Origin: Phyto melanocephala | Lineage: Eukaryota > Arthropoda > Insecta > Diptera > Rhinophoridae | Reading direction: 5' to 3' | Assembly (NCBI GenBank): GCA_941918925.1 | Contig: OW799233.1 | Coordinates: 153,802,845 to 153,866,844, forward strand | Length of the DNA stretch: 64,000 nt | Translations under genes and position numbers: made by a program | The notes under the pieces: generated by a model | The model's input: the letters and a program-made list of their open reading frames with translations, nothing else | Told to the model about the DNA's origin: nothing | The model's database searches: none | Part shown: positions 33,025-44,837 of the stretch, piece after piece | Layout of the letters: each line of letters starts with the position of its first letter | Numbering within the stretch: the stretch's first letter is position 1

Positions 33025-34866
33025 TTTTTTTCGCTCCATAATAAACGATATTGACCTGTGGTATCGGCAGAAAATCTTAAATAGACTCACAGCCGACTAA
33101 ATATTTAAGTTTTTGCTTAAGAAAAGCCTTGTTTGCGTTATTTTACTATATCGTTTTTGTGACTTTACTCCACTTAAATGTTATCCCTGGAGTCGTTTTT
33201 TAGACTAGACTTTAATGACCAAACGACAAAAAGCTGATGCTCTCAAAGATAAGATTTCAGAGTTGCTTTAAAGAGATAAGCGAAGCGTTGGCCAGAAGAA
33301 AGTTCAAAATTTAGTGAAAAGAACAAAAGTTTGTTGATGTCATAGAAATGGGCATATGACCAAAACCGTTAAATTTTTCATTTAATCCAATTGCTATCGA
33401 AAAAAGTTTAAGGAACAATAAGTATTACTTCCATGTCTTGAAATTAAGTATTTCGGATTTGCGAATAAACGGACATAATTTACATTAGACATATATTGGG
33501 TACAGAAAATCTATCGTCTACAAACGCTATAACAAACACATTATGGCTATGGTGGTGTAGTGTATAGAAAAGAAAAAAATAACTAACAATGATAATACTC
33601 ATGTAATAACTTAAAGTTATGAAAAAATAAAAGACATAACTATGTTTATAAATGTAGAATACAAGACTTCCTCCCTAAAAATTATTATACTCATACAACG
33701 TGAATGCCATTCAATTGTCTGACGACAGTTTTATAGTCATTTCTTTTCTTATTTTACATTCAGTCAATTTCATTAAATAAAAGAAGAAAAAAACAGCCAA
33801 TAGAAAAGGAAAAACTCCAGGAAAAACCATACTAATTGGATGTTGTCTGCTTGTGTTTTAAACAATCTAAGACGCTACATCAGCAGCCTTCATTCAATGT
33901 TTTTATATCTTTAAAATACATCTTTATACAGCTCTCTTACCGTTGTATGTAGAGTCCTATGCATAGACGGACTACTTTACTAACAAATACCCATACACAG
34001 TCATATGAAATCATCATCACTTAAATTGTCAATTCATATTTTATAACACGCAGTCATAAATATGTTGCAAAAGCAACATTTCCCCACTGCCAGTAATAAT
34101 AGTTACTCGTTCCCTATGGGGGACAAGAGGTATAAATGGAGAATCTATAAAAAAAAACTGTAACAGTTATCAAATGTTTCAAACGAATACAAAAGGTTTG
34201 TTAAATGTATGTGTGCCTGTATGTTTGAAAACCACCTTACATTAGCGATTTTTATTATTTTTTTTTTTGTTTCAATGAACGTTATACGAGGGGAGTTGCT
34301 AGAAGTACTTATTGTAAAAAGAATTAAAATAAAATTTTTAATAATGTTAAAGATTGTACAATGTAAAGTTACTGTCTCATTTTATATGTTTAAAATTTTG
34401 GTGTCATGCCGACTTTTGGCGCTATTGAGTTTCTCAAAGAGATCGTCTCTTTTAATTCATTGTTTGAAAAGACGCAATCTTCTGTCAGCTTTAGTTTAAC
34501 CCATTTCGCTCCGAAATTAAATTTTTACTTATTTGTTTGAAAAAAAACTTATTGTTTTTAGGGTAATTACTACTCACAAAAATCTGGTTCAAAATTTCGA
34601 CCACTGGCGCTTAGTCTATATGTCAGCTTTGTATACAAGTGCAACGTTTGAATTTATTTGCTGTTTCATTAAGTTTTTTTAATTGCTTCAAATCAAATGG
34701 CACGAAAGTGGTTAAATTTAGCAGAAAATAATATTTTTAATATTATAATTTGAAAAAATCGTAAAATAGAAAGTGATAACCGAAAGAAACATTTTTAAAA
34801 ATGGGCTTTTATTATGTTTTTACTTAAAACAATTTGTGTGTAGATGCACATTACAATTCTCGCAAA
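33025..34866. other. foxo intron DNA
   Basis: No gene or transposon ends recognised. The 96-residue open frame at 34209 has no coding character that I can see. Confidence 0.45.
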
Positions 34867-34868
34867 TA

Positions 34869-35758
34869 TCGGGTGTCCCAACTAGAATGCAATTTTTAAA
34901 TTTTAAATAAAACACAGATATTTAAAAAAAAAATCGTGAAACTTTATTATATCGTAAAGTAGACAGAATGAGGTTATGTATGGAACAATATACCGTGCAG
35001 ATGGCCGCCGCGGCTTTGCTGGCACACACGCGATCTTTTAATGAAATTTTCAATGACCTTTTTGCATAAATGCTGCGGTATTTCATTAATGCAGCGTCCA
35101 ATTTCCTCTTTTAAGACTTGAGTTGTCGTCAGCTTATTCGCGTAAACCATCGACTTCAAAAAACCCCAAAGAAAAAAATTTAAAGGTGTTAAATCACACG
35201 ATCTAGGCGGCCAATTCTGGTCTCCATAACGCAAAATAACACGACCGGGAAATGACTGATGCAGCAATTAAATCGTTTCTCTGGCTGTATGACATGACAT
35301 GCTTTAGTTCCTGAGTCAATTGAAGTTTGTATGCATGAAGATTCAAATCTTTCGTCAAAATTCGCTGCATAATGGATTTGGAGACACCAATTTGCTGAGC
35401 TCGGTGTCGAATTGAGGTGGATGGAGTTTGAGCGACATCAACAGCTGCGACATTTTCGGTCGATCGACCTGGTCGAAGGCGCGTTGTTGTCTTTACATCA
35501 CTAACAGACCCAGTTTCGGTAAATTTATCTATTAATCTCTTTACAGTTGACTCTTTTGGAGCATTATTGTGACCCCAAATTGATCGCAATTTGCGAGCTG
35601 TAGCCGCAAAACTTTCACCATTTTGGTAAAACAATAGCGCTCCATTTTTACTAACCTCGTGCCTTCTACTAGCAAACAATAACAATTGTTCAAATGTCAA
35701 ACAATGACACTTCGAATGGCGCCAAATTTAAAAATTGCGTTCTAGTTGGGACACCCGA
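34869..35758 (-). mobile_element. Tc1/mariner-type transposon, internally deleted, 890 bp
   Basis: The inverted ends are TCGGGTGTCCCAACTAGAAT at the left and TTCTAGTTGGGACACCCGA at the right, at least 30 bases long. TA target duplications lie at 34867-34868 and 35759-35760. The minus strand carries both ends of a transposase gene with the middle removed. This layout is typical of non-autonomous mariner derivatives. Confidence 0.9.
34974..35700 (-). pseudogene. Mariner-type transposase, catalytic middle deleted
   Basis: The first part (35700 down to about 35260) is open. It gives an N-terminal helix-turn-helix (FYQNGESFAATARKLRSIWG, then STVKRLIDKFTETGSV) and the linker TPSTSIRHRAQQIGVSKSIM followed by NLHAYKLQLTQELK. 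In another frame the C-terminal part follows: FPGRVILRYGDQNWPPRSCD, LTPLNFFLWGFLKSMVYANK and RVCQQSRGGHLHGILFHT. The segment with the first two catalytic acidic residues is absent. It cannot be an active enzyme, but the intact helix-turn-helix could in principle bind element ends (inference). Confidence 0.85.
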
Positions 35759-35774
35759 TATAAATTGTTGGCTT

Positions 35775-36950
35775 GCCACAACCCTTCAATTAACAACGCC
35801 GATGTTTCCCTTCCGGCTTTCTGATTATAAAATTTTTTCCCTCAATTTTTGGAATATTTGCTAGTCGATATTCCTTATCGTCGACAACAACATCGGTAGT
35901 TTCTTTCCTCTCAGTCAAAAGAGGAGCTTGCGTCACAAAGATTTTGAATTCTTTTTGGCTCGTCGCTTTCTCAAATTTGTATTTTGCAATCAAACAATGT
36001 TATTACAACTGACGAATTTAAAATGCTGCACCACAAAGGCCAATACCATTTCTTTCCACGTATATTCATTCTGTAGTTCTAGACTGCATTGTCGTGTAAA
36101 TCCACACCTGACATATCCTTGTTATAATTGTGTAACATTGCACAACATGCCAACTGGGCATAGGTGTATACCTGTCATGGGTTTGGGCTTTTATACCCCT
36201 CCTTTTCAACCTAACCTAACCTAACATTGCTGGTTGCCCATAGATGACATATTTACCAGCTTCGGAGTTGGTTTCTGATGTCAATGCTTTTTTCCATCTT
36301 TGAACATTGTGTAAAGGCATCACTTGATCGATATTTGTTTCCACGGTGACCTCTTAATTGTCTTGCCATCTACATAGCAAGATTTTTTGTGTGGCATCAA
36401 ATGCATTCAGGATATCCACGTCTTCTATTTTTTTTTCAGTTTTAATTTCAACAAAACCAGCAACCTCGTTCAAAGGATTCGAATCTGCATTCAAGTCTAT
36501 TTCATCGTCAAAAAGTGCCACTATCAGTTAAGTTCTGATATTTACAAAGTAAGCAGTAACAGAATACATGTCAGAATACGCAAAATACTCGTGACTAGCT
36601 TTTGTGGAATAATTCTTTAGTGACCAACTTAAAAGTCTGGATCAAAGTGTGACAGAAGAAATACTCTTTGACCTTAAACTGCTCGCTTCGGTATAAAAAA
36701 AATCGGCGCTGTTGGTGAAGATGCCGCAAATGTGCCTATTCCACAAAATCTGACATTACACATCAGCATCTACAAAAACCGTAACAGCAAAGTGGTTGAT
36801 TTTAAGCTCGATAGTTATCATGACCAACAAGGTCCTTTTTGATCTAGACAGAAATTTAAACAAACGACAGTTTCGGTAACAAATAAAATGCAGAAAAAGT
36901 CTTATATTCCTAAAAGTCAGTGGTGTATTGTGCCGCATTTCCTTCGAAGG
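35775..36950 (-). pseudogene. Coding-like remnant of unknown origin, interrupted by a LINE end
   Basis: Minus-strand segments read like real protein. One is IAKYKFEKATSQKEFKIFVT then VVVDDKEYRLANIPKIEG (35993-35790). Another is DEIDLNADSNPLNEVAGFVE (about 36510-36450). A third is QRWKKALTSETNSEAGKYVI (about 36300-36240). HDNYRA followed by a stop and INHFAVTVFVDADV (about 36820-36760) recalls the gag-like NYxxW motif of Copia-type retrotransposons, but that is a weak guess. Stops and shifts break the frame. A LINE 3' end (36100-36226) lies inside. Confidence 0.4.
36100..36226 (+). mobile_element. Non-LTR retrotransposon 3' end fragment
   Basis: It contains CAACATGCCAACTGGGCATA and a GGTTTGGGCTTTTATACCCC-like phrase, then ends with three tandem CCTAA units (36210-36226). 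The same sequence occurs inverted at 38648-38740, where it is joined to LINE coding sequence. Confidence 0.65.
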
Positions 36951-36959
36951 TGTTAACGG

Positions 36960-38640
36960 GCCTTAATTTTCTGAGAACGCTTAGAATAATATTAAGTTTT
37001 CATTGCCACCAAATTAAAGAATTAAGAATTGTGAATTTGTAGTTTGAGCAAGAGGGTGGAATCGTATGCAAACATCGAACAAAAATTGATATTTTGAACA
37101 ATGCATTTGAAAGTTGCTTTATGTATCGGTTTGGCAACTGAAAGATTGGCCGATTTGCCAGCCATTGACTTTTTTTTAATTTATTTTTAAATTCGCATCT
37201 CTATGTAAATAAACCACAAACTTAGGACTATATAATATTCAACATGACTGCGAGAACTTATCGTTATACCAACTGGCATAACAATGATCTACCGGCTAAC
37301 TCTAAGTTTCAATAAATTCAATACTTAAGACAAAAGCAAAAACATTTGCTACTTCCCTCGCATAAACGTCAAAAGTAAAAACTAAATAGAACCAGATACA
37401 AATATGTGGAAAACCCGTTGAACAGTCAATTTCCACAAAAGTTTTCTTTGCCATAAATATATTTTTTTTGCCACATTTCCTAAAAACGTTACAACGCTGA
37501 TGACGTTTTCAAATTTTTCTTTCTTTCCTTTTAACATCTTTTAGTGATTACGCCTTATTGGCGCCATTTATCAACGTGTGTTTTAGATCCAACAACTACT
37601 ACAACAACTTATTCCTAAACATAAAAAAGGATGCTCACGCTACCATGTGCATGTATGTATGTTTGTATGTATGTAATTTTTCGTGTAAAGTGAGGGTGTT
37701 GTTGTTTCTTTCAACTAAAAAAAAAAAAAAGGAATAAAATCATAACTTTACTTTTAGTTGCTTTGAATTTTTAGCCTTTGTGGGTGAGAGAGACTGTTAC
37801 GTTGAAAAGAGTTGGACTCTAAAAAATTAAAAAAAGAAAACTTCTTCTTGGCGTCATTTTTGCGAGACACAGACATCACTTAGTACTTTTGTTACATTAT
37901 CCTGTAAACCTTTACTTGATTTTTTTTCTTTTCACTTTTCCCCCCGCCAAAGGTTATTAAAGGATGTTACGAGCATATTTATTTAAATATAAAAATAGTT
38001 GCTAGTTTTCCGCTTTTCTTTTTATAGGTATTTTAAGGCCACCAAACTCATATGGTTGACTGAATAAAAAAAAATTTTAAATAAAATAAAATCAATAACT
38101 AGTTTTTATTAGGTCTATAAAAGTGTTTAAGGCTGTTAGGAAAACATATGGAAAATTTTAAATCTTCAAGGTGGCTTTAACTGTTAAGGCAGACTATATA
38201 GTTGAAGCATTGTGATGTTGTAAGTTAAAGAAATTCAACAGTATGTTTCAAAGCAAGAGATATGGATTTAGCAATTAATTTTTTTTTTATTAAAGCAATT
38301 TTTTTTGGTTCTAATGAGTTTTTATTTTATTAAAAAAAATTTATAAAAAAAACTAATTTTCCATTAAATTTTTATTTAAAAACTTTTGATAATTTTTATG
38401 AATAAGGCTACTAAAATATTTTGAAAAATATATAACACTTCTTAAGGACGTGAGAATTATTTGAAAATGTGGATTTTTTTTTTAATTAATTAATTTTAAA
38501 AATTTCTTTCACTTTACGTTTAATTTGGGGTCATATTTGGCTGGTTATACCCAGTGCCAAAAATGTCATATTATTATTATATTTAGAACACATCCATGAA
38601 AGACCCTATGGACTTTCATGATGTATTGCCACATATTAAA
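36960..38640. other. foxo intron DNA
   Basis: No gene seen. A degenerate (TGTA)n microsatellite lies near 37650-37675. Confidence 0.45.
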
Positions 38641-38647
38641 TTTACAA

Positions 38648-39335
38648 TATAGTTAGGTTAGGTTGAAATGGAGGGTCATTAAAAGCCCAAACCTATGACA
38701 GGTATACACTTATGCCCAGTTGGCATGTTGTGCGCTCCATGTGGGAAACGGAATTCCCAAACAAAAACCATAATCAAAATTTTCCAATAAATATTGGACT
38801 AGCCCAAGAACTCAGTCCCCTCAATGTAATTCCTTATGGATTTTCAGTTCGAGTTCCCCAGGTACTCCAAATTTGGCATAGTATCCACTGCAAAATTCTC
38901 GCGTCTTATATGCCCAAACGCAGGACAATGACAGAGGTAGTGTACCAGGGTCTCATCCTCTTCCTCGCATGCTCTTCATGACGTTTCCTCAGACAATTTC
39001 ATGCGAGCTAGATGGGTTCTCAACTCTGTATGACCTGTGAACACACTGGTTAGTCTCCTAAGTGTTGGTCTACTTAATCTCAGAATTTTCTTTGATTTCC
39101 CAAGATTTGGTTCACCCTATAGTATTTTTGTCACTTTACCGACATCACTGCCTTGCCACTTTCTGGCATGTTCTTCCGTCACCCAACATTTAAGTTCATC
39201 CTTGAATCGTTTAAGAGGTTTAGCGTTCTCCAAAGTTATAGAACTCAGAAGAGCTCCCATTTTGAATAATTTGCCGGCTTTCTCTTTCTTTACAATAAAT
39301 TTTACTAATTTATGTAGCCAAACATTACTTTAAGT
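38648..39335 (-). mobile_element. Non-LTR retrotransposon (LINE) C-terminal fragment and 3' end
   Basis: On the minus strand a frame reads CEEEDETLVHYLCHCPAFGH, the Cys/His cluster found at the C-terminus of R1/I/Jockey-type reverse transcriptase proteins. Broken sequence lies on both sides. The 3' end carries AACCTAACCTAAC. The upstream polymerase part is absent (5' truncation). Confidence 0.7.
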
Positions 39336-39339
39336 AGTT

Positions 39340-41206
39340 AAAGCTGTTATTTTACTAAATTTATTGATTTATAAAAATGAATATAAATTAACAAAACTAA
39401 AATAAGATTGAACTTACTGTTATAGAGCATGTTTGTTGCATAGAGGCGGAGAAATCTAAATTGGCAGCACTTTCTTTCTATGACAGCTGATTTTATAGTT
39501 TGTGCTTGTACTAGGTGAGACTGTTTTGGGTATTTGTCATAAAATTACTTAGGAGAGCAACGTTTGCCAAATGTTCAAATTTATTTTGAAAAACAATTTC
39601 CAATTCGACATGCTTATTGGCCGTGGAATTAAGCACACTTTTGGTTAAATATAGAGCGATTATAATCCTCAAGCGATTGTCAAAACACTATCAAATTTAC
39701 AAAAATTAAGCTTTTTGTGCACCTAAAGGGGCGGTGAAATTATTTGTCTATATATCTTCACAAAAAGCGATGCTGGTAGTTTTTTTATTTTAATATTAAC
39801 ATGAATTGTTTGATTTATGGCTGCCTAAACTAGATAAAAAATTGGTGTTGATGGTAGGATATAAATATTCTTCGCCCGTTAGGATTCGCACTTGACGTTA
39901 TGGGATTATTTACTCTATTAATATTTAATGTTCTAGGTCTATACAATTGAACACTTTAAATTCTGCCTGAGTTAGAGCGAAGGATGGGTTAAAAATTTTG
40001 CCTCGAGCTTACGCCATGTTTGTGTTAGCTACGGCAGCCATATGCCCGAAGTCATGTTTAAGCATTTGTTTATCTAATATGTAAATAAAGCTAATTGATT
40101 GCACGGTAATAAGTTTGTTTCAATCAATATTTTCTGTTTTCTCTCATAATTTCTAATTGGCAAGTTTCATATAAAATAAACTTTCGATAAATTTTCTCCG
40201 CAATGCAATTACTTTATATAATTTACAATTATTTAATATTTTATTCTGTATCAAAATTATAAAAAAATGCTTTTACCCTTTTTTTCTAAACTTTTTAATT
40301 ACTTGACATGACGAAAAACGCTTCTAATTTAAATTAAAATTTATTTGTTGTTTTTTTTAGTTTAAAATTGTATTTTAAACAAATTATCCAAAGTAAAGAC
40401 CGTTCGCTTTCTTAGTTTAAAGTCTTTGACAGGGAATCACATTCTTAGCCCTCAGGCTGATAAATTTAAATCTCAAAATAAATCAAAACTCCCCCACAGT
40501 AATTTCCAAATATTTCCAAACACGTGTTCCTTTTGAAACAATGGGCCTATTTGTTGTTGTTGGCTAGTTTTTATTATTTTTTAATAGAACTCAAATTTTT
40601 CAGCACCAAAAGTAAACAAAATATTGGAAAATAATAAAAATAGCCAGTAAACTAACAAGTTCCATCGGTATAAAATAAAATTTTAATAGATTTATTTTAA
40701 TGCATAACTGATAGAATACAGATGAGAATAAAGTTTTGAATAAAAGAAGAAAAAGAAACACATTTTAAAAATACATTAAATACTAAAAATAAAAATTAAC
40801 GTTTTGTCTAATAATTGTTTACATTGTTTCTAATTGAACAGACACCGATTTAAAATAGGCATGAAATAGTTTTTTTTTTTTGTTTGTTATAACTTAGGAA
40901 ATTAAAAAAAGTACAGAAAAACCATATACATAAGCCAATTTGTATGATTTTCATGGAATTTTATACAGCAGGTATAAAATAAAAATAAATAAATATTGAG
41001 TGTAACACATGTCATCACAAGGAAAATCGATGTATTGACGACGTATGAAAGGTAAAACAGGTTTTTTATTTAACTCTAATTTATTAAATTTTCAATATTG
41101 TACACGCAAAGAAAAAACATGATTGTGGTTAAAACATATAATGGTTGCCAGTTTGTTATCATTTTTATGTTTAATTGAAGCATCATTTTATAATCATGTA
41201 CATATT
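39340..41206. other. foxo intron DNA
   Basis: AT-rich. No gene, clear ends or repeats recognised. Confidence 0.45.
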
Positions 41207-42261
41207 AGGTTGATCGATTATTCGACTTTTTTAAGAAACCGGGTTTCAAATAGTTTGAAATTTAAAATTTAAAAAAAAACCGGTTGCTATTTTGAAAATT
41301 GAGAAAAAACCGCTTAACCGGTTCGAATATATAAAATATAATATTTAAAGTAAAAAATATTGTAAAAAAAGATTATAATGGAATTTATATATAAATATGA
41401 AATTTTTACAGTTTATATACGTTTGGCTGCACAATTACGCAATAACTGGCATGAATGCAGTTAACTAATTTAGTTGAATTTAAAGACAAAAGGTACTCCT
41501 TACAAGTAAAATAAATAAATACAATAAATTAATTAATAAATAAATCAAACTTTTTAGAAGGCTGTTATAAATTTTTGTATATCCTTCTGTACATTTTTTA
41601 AATGTTAAATAGATCTTTCAATCTAATATGCACTACCGTATTTTGTTTGAAATTATTTCTGAAATTTGAAATACATTTTAAAGGCTAGGGAAAAAATCTT
41701 TAAAATTTTATTTTAAAAATTCTTTCTTATACCCCTGACAGACATACAAATATAGACATAAACTAGTTTGTTCGATGGTTTAATTGAAATTTAAGTTAAC
41801 AGACACTTATGTTATTAATTAAAATTAGAATCTGGTTCTTCTTTATTGTAACTACACGTTTTACCTAAAAGTGATCGATCAGCTAAGTTTATGCTTCAAT
41901 TACCTTTAACTTTTAACGTTAGGTTTATACCCTATAAAAAAATAATATTAAAGCTCAATTATTTTTCTTATTTTACATTTGTTTTTAAACAACAAATAAA
42001 TTTCTTACAATATTATGAACGAATATTTAATAGTTTTTATTTTCTAATTTTTGGAAACTTTTCACGTACTAAATATACTATGGTACGACTGGTTACAAAA
42101 ATATATGAAAATAAACTTTAAAAAACAAAAAAACCGGCTTTTTCGGATAAAAAACCCGGTGTATTCGATATTCGAAAAATCAACATTTAGAAAAAACCGC
42201 CAGCTGAAAGAGGAAAAAACCGGGTTTTCCACCGGTTGTAAAACCGAGTCGATCACCCTTT
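41207..42261. mobile_element. Possible DNA transposon with AGGKTGATCGA ends and ACCGG-rich subterminal regions
   Basis: The left end AGGTTGATCGATTATTCGAC and right end TCGATCACCCTTT are short imperfect inverted repeats. Flanks TACATATT (41199-41206) and TACATATA (42262-42269) could be an 8-base duplication with one change. Both subterminal zones are rich in AAACCGG/CCGGTT words, and the middle is AT-rich. No transposase was recognised. Confidence 0.5.
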
Positions 42262-42269
42262 TACATATA

Positions 42270-44146
42270 TGACTACAGTTGAAATCGACAATTGTTGCTA
42301 TTTTCTACGGCAAATTATTGTCTTTTGCTGTTAGTTACATAAAATGATTTTACTTCCCTTTTTATTTGCAATGTTAATAAAATTTTACATTTTCTCCTTT
42401 ATTTTAAAATTTCTAAACATTTTTGTGTATATTTCTGACATCTTAAACTTAAAATTTATTTAGGAAGAAAAAGAACAACAGTTCAAATCAAATTATTATT
42501 CAAAAAAATCATAGCTTGATTGCTTAGCAATCATACTGCTGTCTGTTTAATGCTTTTGAAAATAATGTTATTTTTGCCATACCAATTTGTTTTAAATCAT
42601 AGTATTTTTAAACGACAACCATATCGAAATTTTTACGAACCGTAAACATTAAATGATACAATTCAAACAATTGCTTGATTATCGTGACAAAATATGTGAT
42701 GAAATGAAACAAAAACAACTATTACTTGTTTTCGACAACCAAATATTGTTATAGAGAATATAATATGACTGTCGTGATCATGTCGTAGGCATGGTTTACC
42801 TTTACGTGTATATTTAATTACATTATTTTAATTTGAGGACCTAACCAATTCTATAAATACCCAATATAATAAAGGTATCTATTCACTATTAGAAATGTCA
42901 AAGAATCGTGTGTTCTCATAAAGTATAAAAGCGTGTATTAAAAGTAACAATATGTAAAAGTTTTTTTAAACAGCTCTGTCCAAAGCACTTTAAATTAAGA
43001 CATAGTAAAAACAAGGAAAAATTTCTCGAATTCTAGGAGCATATTTTAAATATTTTACAGCATATTTTTGAATAAAATTAAATACTTTTTTACAGCATAT
43101 TTGCGATTTTTCTGATTATCCATCACTCTAACGTAAATTATGACAAATGTAAATTTTGCTTTAAAATTTGTCAAGTACACAGCTTCAAAATTATAATAAG
43201 TCGAAACAGGCTAGCTAGTATAGCCAAGATACCAAAATGTAAAGAATATAATTAACACGTAATGCACACAGAATGCTTTTTATGTTTGCATGCACTTGCA
43301 TCTTTAGTTTTTTGAATGAAATATTCCTAATTTATTTAATCAGTACATTATTAAAGCAAAACCTCACTGTCAAATACATAGTCAACAATATAAACACACA
43401 CATGTATGTACATTTAAAGCATGTACTACTATCAAATGTCATGACATTTATATTCACAAGTACTTATGTATGTCTAAAGCAAAGGTCAAACCAAAAATAC
43501 TTTCACATATAATAATGATGATAAAACTCTGGAAAAGTTAAGAAGTAAATGCTGCAGCATGAAACAATTTGCCCGTAGGGTCACTCACAAGCCAAGCACA
43601 CTCATCGTATGCACATACTCGTTCATACATGATTATTTATTTACATGAGGAGGGTATCGTTGTACTGCGATAATACATGGCACTTGGTGTATCATTTTAC
43701 ATATTCTAGGAATTGTGTATTATTAAATATTTATAAAAATTTATAAATAAATTTGCCTGTGAACTAAGAAAATTATGAGTCACTTTAATATTTAATTACG
43801 TTATGCTAAGCTTTAAAGTTTTTTTTTTTAATATTAAGTGGAGCTCTCTTTAATAAGTTACTGTAAATTTAATAAAAATTAATTTCTTTAAATTTTTAAA
43901 ATGCTAATTTTGGGTAATGGGTTATACATATATAAAATTAAATAACATGAAAAAAAAATTAAAATAGATTAAATTTTTTTCATTGATAAACATTTAAATG
44001 CAGAATTAATGAAATATTTTCTAGCAATGAAAACTAATTGAATAAATTTCTGTAAAAATTTTTCAAAAACTCTTATAATAGCAGCTTTGCGAGGGTTTGG
44101 AATTTTTTTAATAAAATTTTTTCTTATTTATTTGTTTACATCCAAA
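42270..44146. other. foxo intron DNA
   Basis: No gene or transposon ends recognised. Confidence 0.45.
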
Positions 44147-44830
44147 TCATATAACTTCATCAGGTAATTGCAGTTCGGAGAGAATTTTTTTGTTTATATT
44201 CTTTATGAAGGGTCTGCCAAATCAAATCTTTTTTCTTTTTTTTGAAAATGCTATAAAAAAAAGTGTAGCTTCGGCTGTCTCGCACGTAGCGCCGTCCTGT
44301 TGAAACCAAATGTTGCCAATATCCTCCTCTTTAATTTTTGTGAACAAAAATTCGTTCAACATGGCCCGATAACGATCGCGATTGACTACGGCCACTCCTT
44401 GCTCATTTTCGAAGAAAAATGGCCCAATTATGCCTCTGGACCAAAATCCGCACCCAACAGTGACTCGTTTTGGGTGTATCGGCTTTTCAATGTATGCGTG
44501 CGGGTTTTCTGTTTACATACCCGCCAAGATCAAAATGAGCTTTTGGCAAAATCGGCCAAAGAAATGTCGCAATATTTCCCAGCGTTGTTTAAGCGTATAC
44601 ACAACCATATTCATTCAGCGGAAGGATAAAACTAATTATCTGTCAAATCAGACATGAGCTAAGTGTTACCATTCACGAAATAAGCACTAGTTGAAAAATA
44701 AACGTTAGATGGCGGACATTTGAAATAAGTGAGAGAGAAAAGAAAATTTTTTTTTTATCTATAGACTTTGACAGCTGAAATTTTAAAGAAGTGAAGAAAA
44801 AAATAATCAGCTGAAACAAGACTACTTGGA
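44147..44830. mobile_element. CAAGGC MITE split by a mariner fragment
   Basis: 44147-44212 matches one arm of the MITE (TTCATCAGGTAATTGCAGTT, then CGGAGAGAATTTTTT). 44760-44830 matches the other (GACAGCTGAAAT, AATAATCAGCTG) but lacks the last 20 or so bases. The mariner remnant lies between them. Confidence 0.6.
44213..44640 (-). pseudogene. Mariner-type transposase fragment, catalytic core
   Basis: On the minus strand the core is open for about 95 codons without a stop. It contains PHAYIEKPIHPKRVTVGCGF, SRGIIGPFFFENEQGVAVVN, RDRYRAMLNEFLFTKIKEED and IGNIWFQQDGATCETAE. The last holds the second catalytic Asp, with the usual His of DGATCHT changed to Glu. Before it, in another frame, YTLKQRWEILRHFF resembles the start of the helix-turn-helix. 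The region in between is deleted. The 109-residue plus-strand frame here is only the antisense of this sequence. Confidence 0.8.
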
Positions 44831-44837
44831 TTACACC

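Noticed and set aside
44300..44657. Two overlapping plus-strand open frames of 109 and 91 codons
   Set aside because: They are the antisense of a mariner-type transposase core that reads clearly on the minus strand.
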